A DNA stretch of 9,280 bases from an uncultured Collinsella sp. (GTDB lineage: Bacteria > Actinomycetota > Coriobacteriia > Coriobacteriales > Coriobacteriaceae): NCBI GenBank assembly GCA_902495525.1, contig CABUXL010000065.1:1-9280 (forward strand), given 5' to 3'. This document shows, in pieces, positions 1-8,002 of this stretch. The notes beneath the pieces are model-generated. The model made no database searches. It was not told where the DNA came from and was given only the letters and a program-made list of their open reading frames with translations. Made by a program: the position numbers and the translations under genes. Each line of letters begins with the position of its first letter. Within the stretch, counting starts at the first letter, position 1.

Positions 1-2
1 AA

Positions 3-470
3 CTCGTCTACCTGAGCTCTTCGGGCAGCGCGGATCTCTATCCCACGCTATCGGCCCTCGAGCACCTTGCTTTCGTTAGGGAGGCGTGGAAATCGGCCGC
101 CGACATCGACTCGCTCTGCGACTCCCTCGGAATCTCCCCATATCTCGACAAGCCGACCCGTAAACTCTCGACAGGAATGAAGCAGCAGGTAAAGCTTGCC
201 ATGGCGATAGCGACCGATTGCCCGTACCTCATCCTCGATGAACCGCTGAACGGCCTCGATCCGGGAAAACGGAAAACCTCCTGCGACGCGATGCGCAGCG
301 AGGTGGCGCGGGGACGCAGCGTGCTCATTTCAAGCCATCTGCTCGACGACCTGGCAGACCTCACCGACTCGTTCTACTTCATCGAGGCCGGCACGCTCGT
401 GGAAAAGACCGAGTCGTCCTCGCAGACGCTCAAGCAGGAATACCTCGATACATACGAGGGAGGTGAATGA
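3..470 (+). CDS. ABC transporter ATP-binding protein (5' partial)
   Basis: This is the C-terminal part of an ATPase subunit that would power a membrane ABC transporter. The frame is open from the window edge, so the true start and the Walker A motif lie outside. Visible in order are a helical-domain segment (LYPTLSALEHLAF), the ABC signature LSTGMKQQ just before and across the internal ATG at 177, Walker B with catalytic Glu (YLILDEP), the D-loop NGLDP and the H-loop SSH. The layout resembles CcmA-type ATPases of ABC-2 exporters. Where many ABC proteins have the Q-loop Gln, this one reads YLSSSG, though Gln is not universal in this subfamily. The stop TGA overlaps the ribosome binding region of the next gene, so the two are probably translated together. 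No permease gene is visible; it may lie upstream. The substrate is unknown. Family assignment is sure, role is not. Confidence 0.93.
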   Translation, partial: LVYLSSSGSADLYPTLSALEHLAFVREAWKSAADIDSLCDSLGISPYLDKPTRKLSTGMKQQVKLAMAIATDCPYLILDEPLNGLDPGKRKTSCDAMRSEVARGRSVLISSHLLDDLADLTDSFYFIEAGTLVEKTESSSQTLKQEYLDTYEGGE

Positions 471-471
471 C

Positions 472-816
472 ATGAAACTATTTGAACAGCTGAAGTCCAA
501 TGCGTCGCGCATGGCTGTCTACGCCATCCTCGTGGCAACGGCTTTATGCGGAATCGCGGCACCCGTCTATGCGCTCAACGGGGAGAAAGGCGATGTCGAA
601 CCCGCGTACATGGCTTCGACGGTTAAAGACCGGTACAAAGCCTTCTCTGGAGACACGTTTTACGTAGCAGAGTACGACACGACCTACCGTCAGCTTCGCT
701 ACAACAAGAGATACGAATATCTAGGCCCAGAAGTAATCAGCTATACATCGGGTTGGTACCGCTCCAGCTATGGACACATAACCCAGTTCAAGTGTAACTA
801 CCGTGTGTACAACTAA
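472..816 (+). CDS. small secreted tyrosine-rich protein, unknown function
   Basis: I do not recognise this 114-residue protein. It starts with a good signal peptide: charged residues to about position 13, a hydrophobic stretch at about 14-32, and a likely signal peptidase I site after V-Y-A at residue 34. The mature part would be 80 residues with 13 tyrosines and one cysteine, ending in a Tyr-rich tail (CNYRVYN). It has no second membrane segment, so it is not a transporter permease. ATG 472 is chosen because GGGAGG sits a suitable distance upstream; a GTG at 463 is also in frame but overlaps that site. It lies one base after the stop of the ABC ATPase gene and is followed by a strong terminator, so it is the last gene of that operon. 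Rarer codons (CTA, TTA, AGA, ATA) and lower GC than secA suggest acquired DNA. A bacteriocin-like peptide handled by the ABC system is possible but unproven. Confidence 0.75.
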   Translation: MKLFEQLKSNASRMAVYAILVATALCGIAAPVYALNGEKGDVEPAYMASTVKDRYKAFSGDTFYVAEYDTTYRQLRYNKRYEYLGPEVISYTSGWYRSSYGHITQFKCNYRVYN

Positions 817-831
817 AGCAACCCGGCCGGG

Positions 832-867
832 ACGAGGGGTGACGCAAAAGCGTCGCCCCTCGTTTTT
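832..867 (+). terminator. intrinsic terminator of the ABC/secreted-protein operon
   Basis: A 14-base-pair stem (left arm 832-845, right arm 850-863, one G-U pair) closes an AAAA loop and runs directly into a T tract ending at 867. It starts 15 bases after the stop of the small secreted-protein gene, so it should end that transcript. Confidence 0.9.
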
Positions 868-874
868 AACCATG

Positions 875-902
875 TCAACTGAACCTGGTTCAGCTTGGTT
901 GA
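875..902. repeat. interrupted inverted repeat, operator-like or RNA hairpin
   Basis: CTGAACC (879-885) and GGTTCAG (887-893) form a perfect 7-base inverted repeat around one base. As RNA, TCAAC 875-879 and GTTGA 898-902 could lengthen the stem with a 5-base bulge on one side. It could be a regulator site or the 5' hairpin of a small RNA. Function is not known. Confidence 0.45.
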
Positions 903-958
903 TTTCCGATCTCAGCCGAACACATTGAGCGGAAAGGCCGTTCCCGCAGTCAGTCGAA

Positions 959-998
959 CGTCCCCGGGGCCCTTCTCAGGCCCCGGGGACGGCATTTT
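959..998 (+). terminator. very GC-rich terminator-like hairpin without an upstream gene
   Basis: A perfect 13-base-pair stem (959-971 with 979-991, core CCCCGGGG) closes a 7-base loop and is followed by GCATTTT. No gene lies between it and the terminator ending at 867. It is either a second terminator shielding rpmE from upstream transcription or the end of a short non-coding RNA from the 868-998 interval. The T tract is short and only present for + strand transcription. Confidence 0.6.
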
Positions 999-1071
999 CC
1001 CAGTTGAAGGAACGGTGGAGATGTGTTTCGATGGGTCAGATTCGTGTCGTTCCGAAAAGACCGTGAACCTT

Positions 1072-1100
1072 TTGTGGGACACGCGGTGCCGTGGTAACAT
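1072..1100 (+). promoter_or_regulatory. probable sigma70-type promoter of rpmE
   Basis: A -35-like TTGTGG (1072-1077) and a -10-like TAACAT (1095-1100) are separated by exactly 17 bases, and the -10 carries a TGG extension directly upstream (extended -10). Transcription would start near 1107 and give an rpmE leader of about 78 bases. Confidence 0.55.
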
Positions 1101-1110
1101 AACCGAGTTT

Positions 1111-1178
1111 GTTGTCTTGGTCGGAAACCAAGACGCCTTATGCGCTGATCGGTAACCAGCGCCTGACTAATAAGGAGT
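1111..1178 (+). promoter_or_regulatory. structured 5' leader of rpmE, probable L31 autoregulatory element
   Basis: Two consecutive hairpins can form in the leader: 1114-1121 with 1127-1134 (8 base pairs, 5-base loop) and 1142-1147 with 1157-1162 (6 base pairs). The ribosome binding site AAGGAG (1172-1177) follows closely. Structured leaders in front of L31 genes, including a coriobacterial class, have been described from comparative genomics as ribosomal-protein autoregulation motifs. I infer membership from position and structure; I could not align it to a covariance model. Confidence 0.55.
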
Positions 1179-1184
1179 CCTACC

Positions 1185-1610
1185 ATGAAGCAGGGTATCC
1201 ATCCCCAGTATGTCGAGTGCACGGTGACGTGCTCCTGCGGCAACACCTTCAAGACGCACGCTACCGTGTCCGAGATGAAGGTCGAGCTTTGCAACGAGTG
1301 CCACCCGTTCTACACCGGCCAGCAGAAGTTCGTCGACACCGGTGGACGCGTCCAGCGCTTCGCCGACAAGTTCGGTGGCGCCGCTGCCGCCCAGCTCAAG
1401 AAGGCCGAGGAGGCCAAGGCTGCCAAGGCCGCCAAGGCTGCTGAGGCCGAGGCTGCTCGCAAGGCCGCCGCTGAGGCTAAGGCTGCCGAGAAGGCTAAGC
1501 GTGCTGCTAAGTTTGCCGAGGAGGCTGCCAAGCAGGCCGCCGAGGCTCCCGCAGAGGCTCCCGTCGAGGAGGCCGCTGCCGAGGCCGAGACCACCGAGGC
1601 TGCTGAGTAA
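1185..1610 (+). CDS. rpmE: 50S ribosomal protein bL31, zinc-binding type, with long Ala/Lys/Glu C-terminal extension
   Basis: This is ribosomal protein L31 of the large subunit, which helps bridge the two subunits near the central protuberance. Residues 1 to about 65 match the family: MKQGIHPQY start, four cysteines at 16, 18, 36 and 39 forming the Zn site of the C+ type, then HPFYTGQQKFVDTGGRVQRF. Ordinary L31 ends near residue 66-75. Here about 75 more residues follow, built almost only from Ala, Glu and Lys, basic at first and acidic at the end (PAEAPVEEAAAEAETTEAAE), likely one long helix plus a flexible tail. The DNA of this tail is low-complexity (repeated GCCGAGGCT-like and AAGGCTGCC-like units). 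The start is set by AAGGAG at 1172-1177. It is transcribed alone, from its own promoter to its own terminator. Loss of the cysteines under zinc starvation in paralogues is a known theme, but no paralogue is visible. Confidence 0.96.
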   Translation: MKQGIHPQYVECTVTCSCGNTFKTHATVSEMKVELCNECHPFYTGQQKFVDTGGRVQRFADKFGGAAAAQLKKAEEAKAAKAAKAAEAEAARKAAAEAKAAEKAKRAAKFAEEAAKQAAEAPAEAPVEEAAAEAETTEAAE

Positions 1611-1645
1611 ATAGCTCGCCGCGGAATCACTCGCATTCATGGCAT

Positions 1646-1681
1646 AAGGGCCGTGCATCCGTTTGGGTGCGCGGCCCTTTT
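1646..1681 (+). terminator. intrinsic terminator of rpmE
   Basis: A 15-base-pair stem (1646-1660 with 1665-1679, including G-U pairs) closes a GTTT loop and ends in TTTT. Its tip, GCATCCGTTTGGGTGCGC at 1655-1672, is identical to the tip of the terminator at 6032-6060. Confidence 0.92.
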
Positions 1682-1689
1682 CCTTTATT

Positions 1690-1752
1690 GGTGCAAACGA
1701 ACCTGTCTCCATGGCACCAGATTGGTACGAAGGGGACGGATTGGTTTGCGCC
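1690..1752. repeat. REP-like imperfect palindrome
   Basis: Arms 1690-1710 and 1732-1752 (21 bases each) pair with three G-U pairs and two mismatches. The 21-base middle holds a small hairpin (ACCA 1716-1719 with TGGT 1723-1726). Such arms with GGGGAC next to a GTTTGCGCC/GGTGCAAAC end look like a REP- or MITE-type dispersed palindrome rather than a terminator, because no T tract follows. Copy number in the genome is unknown. Confidence 0.55.
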
Positions 1753-1787
1753 AAATGGCAGAGAGACAGCGTTTTCCCAGATAAAAG

Positions 1788-1818
1788 CTGCCAAATTAAA
1801 CCAGCCCCTTTTTGGCAG
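1788..1818. repeat. inverted repeat in the secA upstream region
   Basis: CTGCCAAA (1788-1795) and TTTGGCAG (1811-1818) form a perfect 8-base inverted repeat around 15 bases. The loop segment ACCAGCC can instead pair with GGTTGGT just downstream (1818-1824), so two structures compete. Function is unknown. Confidence 0.4.
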
Positions 1819-1840
1819 GTTGGTCGTAGTTATTACGTGG

Positions 1841-1856
1841 CGGTCGAGGTCGACCG
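1841..1856. promoter_or_regulatory. 16-base palindrome upstream of secA, possible operator
   Basis: CGGTCGA (1841-1847) and TCGACCG (1850-1856) are perfect inverted arms around GG. The symmetry and position about 100 bases before the secA start would suit a dimeric regulator, but a chance palindrome in GC-rich DNA cannot be excluded. Confidence 0.3.
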
Positions 1857-1883
1857 TATAGGCCGCGCCTTGTTTGGCTAAAG

Positions 1884-1889
1884 TACAAT
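1884..1889 (+). promoter_or_regulatory. weak -10 candidate for the secA-prfB transcript
   Basis: TACAAT at 1884-1889 matches the -10 consensus in five of six positions, but nothing like a -35 element lies 16-18 bases upstream. If real, it would give a leader of about 55 bases. It is the best candidate in the spacer after the rpmE terminator. Confidence 0.3.
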
Positions 1890-1951
1890 CATCTGTGTTT
1901 AACTCGCCCGCAGCTGCACGGCGTGGGCGATGGCCAAAAAAGGAAAACCAC

Positions 1952-4758
<2,807 letters not shown>

Positions 4759-4759
<1 letters not shown>

Positions 4760-5907
4760 TGGCTGAGGCTTTAGAGGTAACGCCCGCCGAGCTGGACGCG
4801 TTTGCGGACCGGCTCGGCGAGGTCGAGTCGTATCTCCACCTGGACGAGAAGCGTACCCGCGTGTCCGAGCTCGAGGCCAAAAGTGTTGCTCCTGGCTTTT
4901 GGGATGACGCCGACGCCGCCCGTGCCACCATGGAGGAGATCGCTCGCGCCAAGGAAGATATCGCTGCCGTGGATACCGCGCGCGGCGAGCTATCTGACGC
5001 CCGCGCGGCGCTGGAGCTTGCCGAGGAGATGGGGGATGACCCCGACGCCGCCGCATTGCGCGAGGAGGCTGCCGCTACTGCAGAACGCCTGGCCCGTGCC
5101 ATCGATGAGCTTGAGCTTTCGAGCTGGTTTACCGGTGAGTTCGATCACGGCGATGCCATTGTGACCATCAAGCCTGGACAGGGTGGTCTGGAGGCCCAGG
5201 ACTGGACCTTCATGCTCTTTAAGATGTACATGAAGTATTGCCAGCGTCGCGGCTGGAAGGTCACCATCAACGACTGTCCCGCGGCCGAGGTCATCGGCAT
5301 CGACCGCGCGACCTTTACCGTCGAGGGCAAGGACGCATTTGGCATGCTGCGCGCCGAGGCCGGTGTCCACCGCTTGGTTCGCATTAGCCCCACCGACGAC
5401 AAGAAGCGCCGCCAGACCACGTTTGCCGGCGTCGAGGTCATCCCCGTGCTACCCGATGATATCGACATCGAGATCAGCCCCGATGACATCCGCGTGGACG
5501 TGTACCACGCGAGCGGCCCGGGCGGTCAGGGCGTCAACACCACCGACTCCGCCGTGCGCGTGACGCATTTCCCGAGCGGCATTGTGGTTACCTGCCAAAA
5601 CGAGCGCAGCCAGATCCAGAACAAGGCCGCGTGCATGCAGATCCTCAAGGCTCGCCTGTACGAGATTGAGCTCGAGAAGCGCGCCGAGGCGCTCGATGAG
5701 ATTCGCGGACCCAAGACCACGATCGGTTTTGGCAACCAGATTCGCAGCTACGTGCTCTACCCGTATCAGATGGTTAAGGACCTACGCACGGGCGTGGAGA
5801 CCAGCAACGTCGAGGCAGTTCTTGACGATGGCGACCTGGACCCGTTTGTTATTGGCTACCATCGCTGGGCCACCGGCAACGCCGATGCAGAAGGCTCGGA
5901 GGTCTAA
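4759..5907 (+). CDS. prfB: peptide chain release factor 2 (RF2)
   Basis: RF2 reads the stop codons UGA and UAA in the ribosomal A site and triggers release of the finished protein. The 382-residue product has the N-terminal helical domain, a stop-codon-reading domain with GVHRLVR before the anticodon-like site, and the catalytic GGQ at residues 255-257 in GPGGQGVNTTDSAVR. The end (QMVKDLRTGVETSNVEAVLDGDL-like) is typical RF2, not RF1. Two points stand out. The reading frame is continuous where many prfB genes carry an in-frame UGA and a +1 frameshift (around SYLHLDEK), so that autoregulatory step is absent, as in other actinobacteria. The tripeptide that is SPF in most RF2 proteins is SPT here (residues 210-212). 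The gene is coupled to secA by TAATG. It is followed by a weak hairpin at 5972-5983 and a strong terminator at 6032-6060. Confidence 0.97.
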
Positions 5908-5968
5908 AACATCGGGCGGCTTCAAGCCGATGCTAAGCCCAACGGTTGGACGGGTTTGTATCCAGAAT

Positions 5969-5992
5969 AAACCCTGCGCAGGGGTGGTTTTT
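5969..5992 (+). terminator. weak hairpin with T tract after prfB
   Basis: CCCTG (5972-5976) and CAGGG (5979-5983) pair around CG, then GTGG and TTTTT follow. The 2-base loop is too tight for the full stem and the T tract is offset, so this is only a candidate partial terminator. An alternative fold pairs AAACC (5969-5973) with GGTTT (5986-5990). Confidence 0.35.
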
Positions 5993-6006
5993 GTTCGGCG
6001 AATCGT

Positions 6007-6012
6007 TAGAAT
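6007..6012 (+). promoter_or_regulatory. -10-like hexamer before the yitT-type gene
   Basis: TAGAAT at 6007-6012 matches five of six consensus positions. The only upstream -35-like hexamer at a usable distance is TGGTTT (5985-5990, 16-base spacer), which is poor. If used, transcription would begin near 6019 and meet the hairpin at 6032-6057 at once. Confidence 0.35.
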
Positions 6013-6031
6013 CGAATACAAGAAGAAGTTC

Positions 6032-6060
6032 AAAGCGCATCCGTTTGGGTGCGCTTTTTT
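6032..6060 (+). terminator. intrinsic terminator abutting the next gene's ribosome binding site
   Basis: AAAGCGCATCC (6032-6042) pairs over 11 bases with GGGTGCGCTTT (6047-6057) around a GTTT loop, then T to 6060. It should end secA-prfB transcription. The next gene's binding site GAGGGAGG begins at 6061 and its ATG at 6073, leaving no room for a promoter downstream of the terminator. Confidence 0.88.
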
Positions 6061-6072
6061 GAGGGAGGCAGC

Positions 6073-6963
6073 ATGGCATATCGTCTGGACATCAAGCGCA
6101 TTCTTTCGATGAACTTCTTTCACGACCTGCCCCAGATCATGTTGGGGTGCGCTCTGGCCGCCATCGCGACCGACCTGTTTTTGATTCCCAACGGTCTTGC
6201 CGCCGGTGGCGTTACGGGCCTTGCGACTATTATCCAGGCGGTCGGCGCGGCGCGAGGCGTGTCGCTTCCCGTCGGTATCCAGACCATCGTGATGAATGCC
6301 TTGCTGCTGCTGGTCGTTATGCGCGAGGGCGGCATGTTCTACGTGGTGCAGACCGCGACGGGCTTTGTGCTGCTGGGCTTCTTTACCGATCTGTTCGCCC
6401 CGTTTGTAGCACCTCTGGCGGATGCGGACCTGATGCTTCCCGCTATGTGGGGCGGCATTATTACGGGCATCGGTTACGGCATGGTGTTGCGCGCCGGCGC
6501 CAACACCGGCGGCTCGGACACGATTGGCCAAATCATCTCGCGTAACACCTCGCTGCCGGTGGGCTCGACCGTCATGGCGATCGATGTTGCCGTATGCGCG
6601 CTGTCGGCTCCGGTCTTTTCAATCGAAAACGCACTATATGCAGGCCTTTCGATGGTCATTAGCGGCTACGTGATCGATGCCGTGGTCGATGGTGGCAACA
6701 AGCGCCGTATGGTACTCATCATCTCGGACAAGTTCCCTGATATCGCTGCCGATATCATGTATGGCCTGGGTCGTGGTTGTACCAAGTTTAAGGCGACTGG
6801 CATGTATTCGGGTGCCGAGAAGCCGGTGATTATGGTCATCGTGAGCCGTCGAGAGCTCAATACCCTCAAGACGATCGTGCGCGAGCGCGATCCTCACGCC
6901 ATTGTGACGGTCGCTGACGTTACGGAAGCCTTCGGCGAGGGATTCAAGGACATTAGCGCGTAG
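6073..6963 (+). CDS. YitT-family membrane protein (DUF161 plus DUF2179)
   Basis: This is a 296-residue multi-pass membrane protein of the YitT family, whose biochemical function is not established. The N-terminal part has about five or six hydrophobic segments between residues 10 and 210. It shows the two repeated half-motifs of the family, IPNGLAAGGVTGLA and GANTGGSDTIGQI. The last ~80 residues, from about KRRMVLIISDK, form the soluble DUF2179 domain, ending VTVADVTEAFGEGFKDISA. ATG 6073 is chosen because GAGGGAGG (6061-6068) lies 4 bases upstream. An in-frame GTG at 6049 would start inside the terminator stem and add only eight residues. The stop is TAG. The gene sits alone between the prfB terminator and the transketolase genes. 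Its expression is puzzling because a full terminator ends 12 bases before its ATG; read-through or regulated antitermination is implied. Confidence 0.92.
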   Translation: MAYRLDIKRILSMNFFHDLPQIMLGCALAAIATDLFLIPNGLAAGGVTGLATIIQAVGAARGVSLPVGIQTIVMNALLLLVVMREGGMFYVVQTATGFVLLGFFTDLFAPFVAPLADADLMLPAMWGGIITGIGYGMVLRAGANTGGSDTIGQIISRNTSLPVGSTVMAIDVAVCALSAPVFSIENALYAGLSMVISGYVIDAVVDGGNKRRMVLIISDKFPDIAADIMYGLGRGCTKFKATGMYSGAEKPVIMVIVSRRELNTLKTIVRERDPHAIVTVADVTEAFGEGFKDISA

Positions 6964-7170
6964 AGTCGACCGCGTTCCATCCAAAAGACGTTCACATTGA
7001 TAAACCGTTTCATCAGCGGTTCTGCCTGCTAAATTGTTCAAATAATGATAAAAACTCTGGTAAAGCCATCAGTTTCCAGCATAATGAATGACGTACGTGC
7101 ATTGCGGCTGTGTTGGGATTACCTTCGGTGCCGTGCGCATTTTGTCTAATGAGGATGAAAGGAAGGCACA
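6964..7170. other. AT-richer spacer before the transketolase genes
   Basis: This 207-base spacer is clearly richer in A and T than its neighbours around 7030-7090 and should hold the transketolase promoter. CATAAT (7080-7085) is a fair -10 but has only CTGGTA (7057-7062) at 17 bases upstream. AACCG 7003-7007 and CGGTT 7017-7021 form a weak 5-base hairpin without a T tract, so no convincing terminator follows the yitT-type gene. The ribosome binding site GAAAGGAAGG is at 7157-7166. Confidence 0.45.
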
Positions 7171-8001
7171 ATGAGCGACGAAGAGCTCAAAAAGGTTGCC
7201 AACGAGGTAAGGAAGGGCATCGTCACCGGCGTGCACGCTGCCAAGTCCGGCCATCCGGGCGGTTCGCTCGGCGCTGCCGACATCATGACCTATCTGTACT
7301 TTGAGGAAATGAACGTCGACCCGGCCGATCCCCGCAAGGCCGATCGCGATCGCTTCGTGCTTTCCAAGGGTCACTGCGCGCCTGGTCTGTACGCCGTGCT
7401 CGCCGAGCGCGGGTTCTTTCCCAAGGAGGACCTCGAGACGCTGCGCCATATCGGCAGCCACCTGCAGGGCCATCCCAACATGAACGACACCCCGGGCGTT
7501 GATATGTCCACCGGCTCGCTGGGCCAGGGTATCTCCGCCGCCGTGGGTATGGCCGTTGCCGCCAAGCACTGGGGCGATACTTACCGCACGTACGCCCTGC
7601 TGGGCGATGGCGAGAGCGAGGAGGGCCAGGTCTGGGAGGCCGCCATGTTTGCCGGCAACCAGCAGCTCGATAACCTCTGCGTGATCGTCGACCACAACGG
7701 CCTGCAGATCGACGGCCCCGTCGAGGAGGTCAACGACCCCATGCCGCTCGCCGACAAGTTCCGCGCGTTCAAGTTCCACGTGGTGGAGCTCGCCGACGGC
7801 AACGACTTCGACCAGATCCGCGCCGCCTTTGCCGAGGCTCGCGCCACCAAGGGGCAGCCGACCGCCATTATCGCCGAGACCCTGAAGGGCAAGGGCGTGT
7901 CCTTTATGGAGAACCAGGTTGGTTGGCACGGCAAGGCCCCCAACGATGAACAGTTTGAGCAGGCCATGGCAGAGCTCACGGCCGCCGGAGAGGAGCTCTA
8001 G
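7171..8001 (+). CDS. transketolase, N-terminal (thiamine diphosphate-binding) subunit
   Basis: Transketolase moves two-carbon units between sugar phosphates in the non-oxidative pentose phosphate pathway, using thiamine diphosphate and Mg2+. In this organism the enzyme is split into two chains. This 276-residue chain carries the pyrophosphate-binding half: KSGHPGGSLG with H28, LSKGHCAPGLYA, and the GDGE motif at residues 145-148 with the partner Asn in DHNG (N176), which coordinate Mg2+. It ends with GWHGKAPN, where N-terminal subunits normally stop. ATG 7171 follows GAAAGGAAGG. The stop TAG is one base before the ATG of the C-terminal subunit, so the chains should be made in equal amounts. 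Split transketolases are common in Coriobacteriia, clostridia and archaea. A different two-carbon or ketolase substrate is possible, because split TK-like pairs also serve other sugar pathways, but the motifs fit transketolase. Confidence 0.95.
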   Translation: MSDEELKKVANEVRKGIVTGVHAAKSGHPGGSLGAADIMTYLYFEEMNVDPADPRKADRDRFVLSKGHCAPGLYAVLAERGFFPKEDLETLRHIGSHLQGHPNMNDTPGVDMSTGSLGQGISAAVGMAVAAKHWGDTYRTYALLGDGESEEGQVWEAAMFAGNQQLDNLCVIVDHNGLQIDGPVEEVNDPMPLADKFRAFKFHVVELADGNDFDQIRAAFAEARATKGQPTAIIAETLKGKGVSFMENQVGWHGKAPNDEQFEQAMAELTAAGEEL

Positions 8002-8002
8002 G

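Noticed and set aside
895..1155. 86-codon plus-strand frame over the rpmE upstream region
   Set aside because: It crosses the GC-rich hairpin, the promoter and the leader, has no binding site and no recognisable product.
1400..1610. Repeated GAGGCT/AAGGCT units considered as a tandem repeat or CRISPR-like array
   Set aside because: They are in-frame Ala/Glu/Lys codons of the L31 tail with no spacers or regular period. No CRISPR array, tRNA or rRNA was found in the window.
1167..1754. 195-codon minus-strand frame rich in Leu, Gly and Ser
   Set aside because: It is the complement of the low-complexity Ala/Glu/Lys tail of L31.
1711..1881. 56-codon frame upstream of secA, considered as a SecM-like arrest peptide
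   Set aside because: No ribosome binding site, no signal peptide or membrane segment, and it runs through the palindromes. It does not look translated.
1874..1951. TTG start extending SecA by 26 residues
   Set aside because: The added residues are unlike SecA, the ribosome binding site fits ATG 1952, and the -10 candidate would lie inside the gene.
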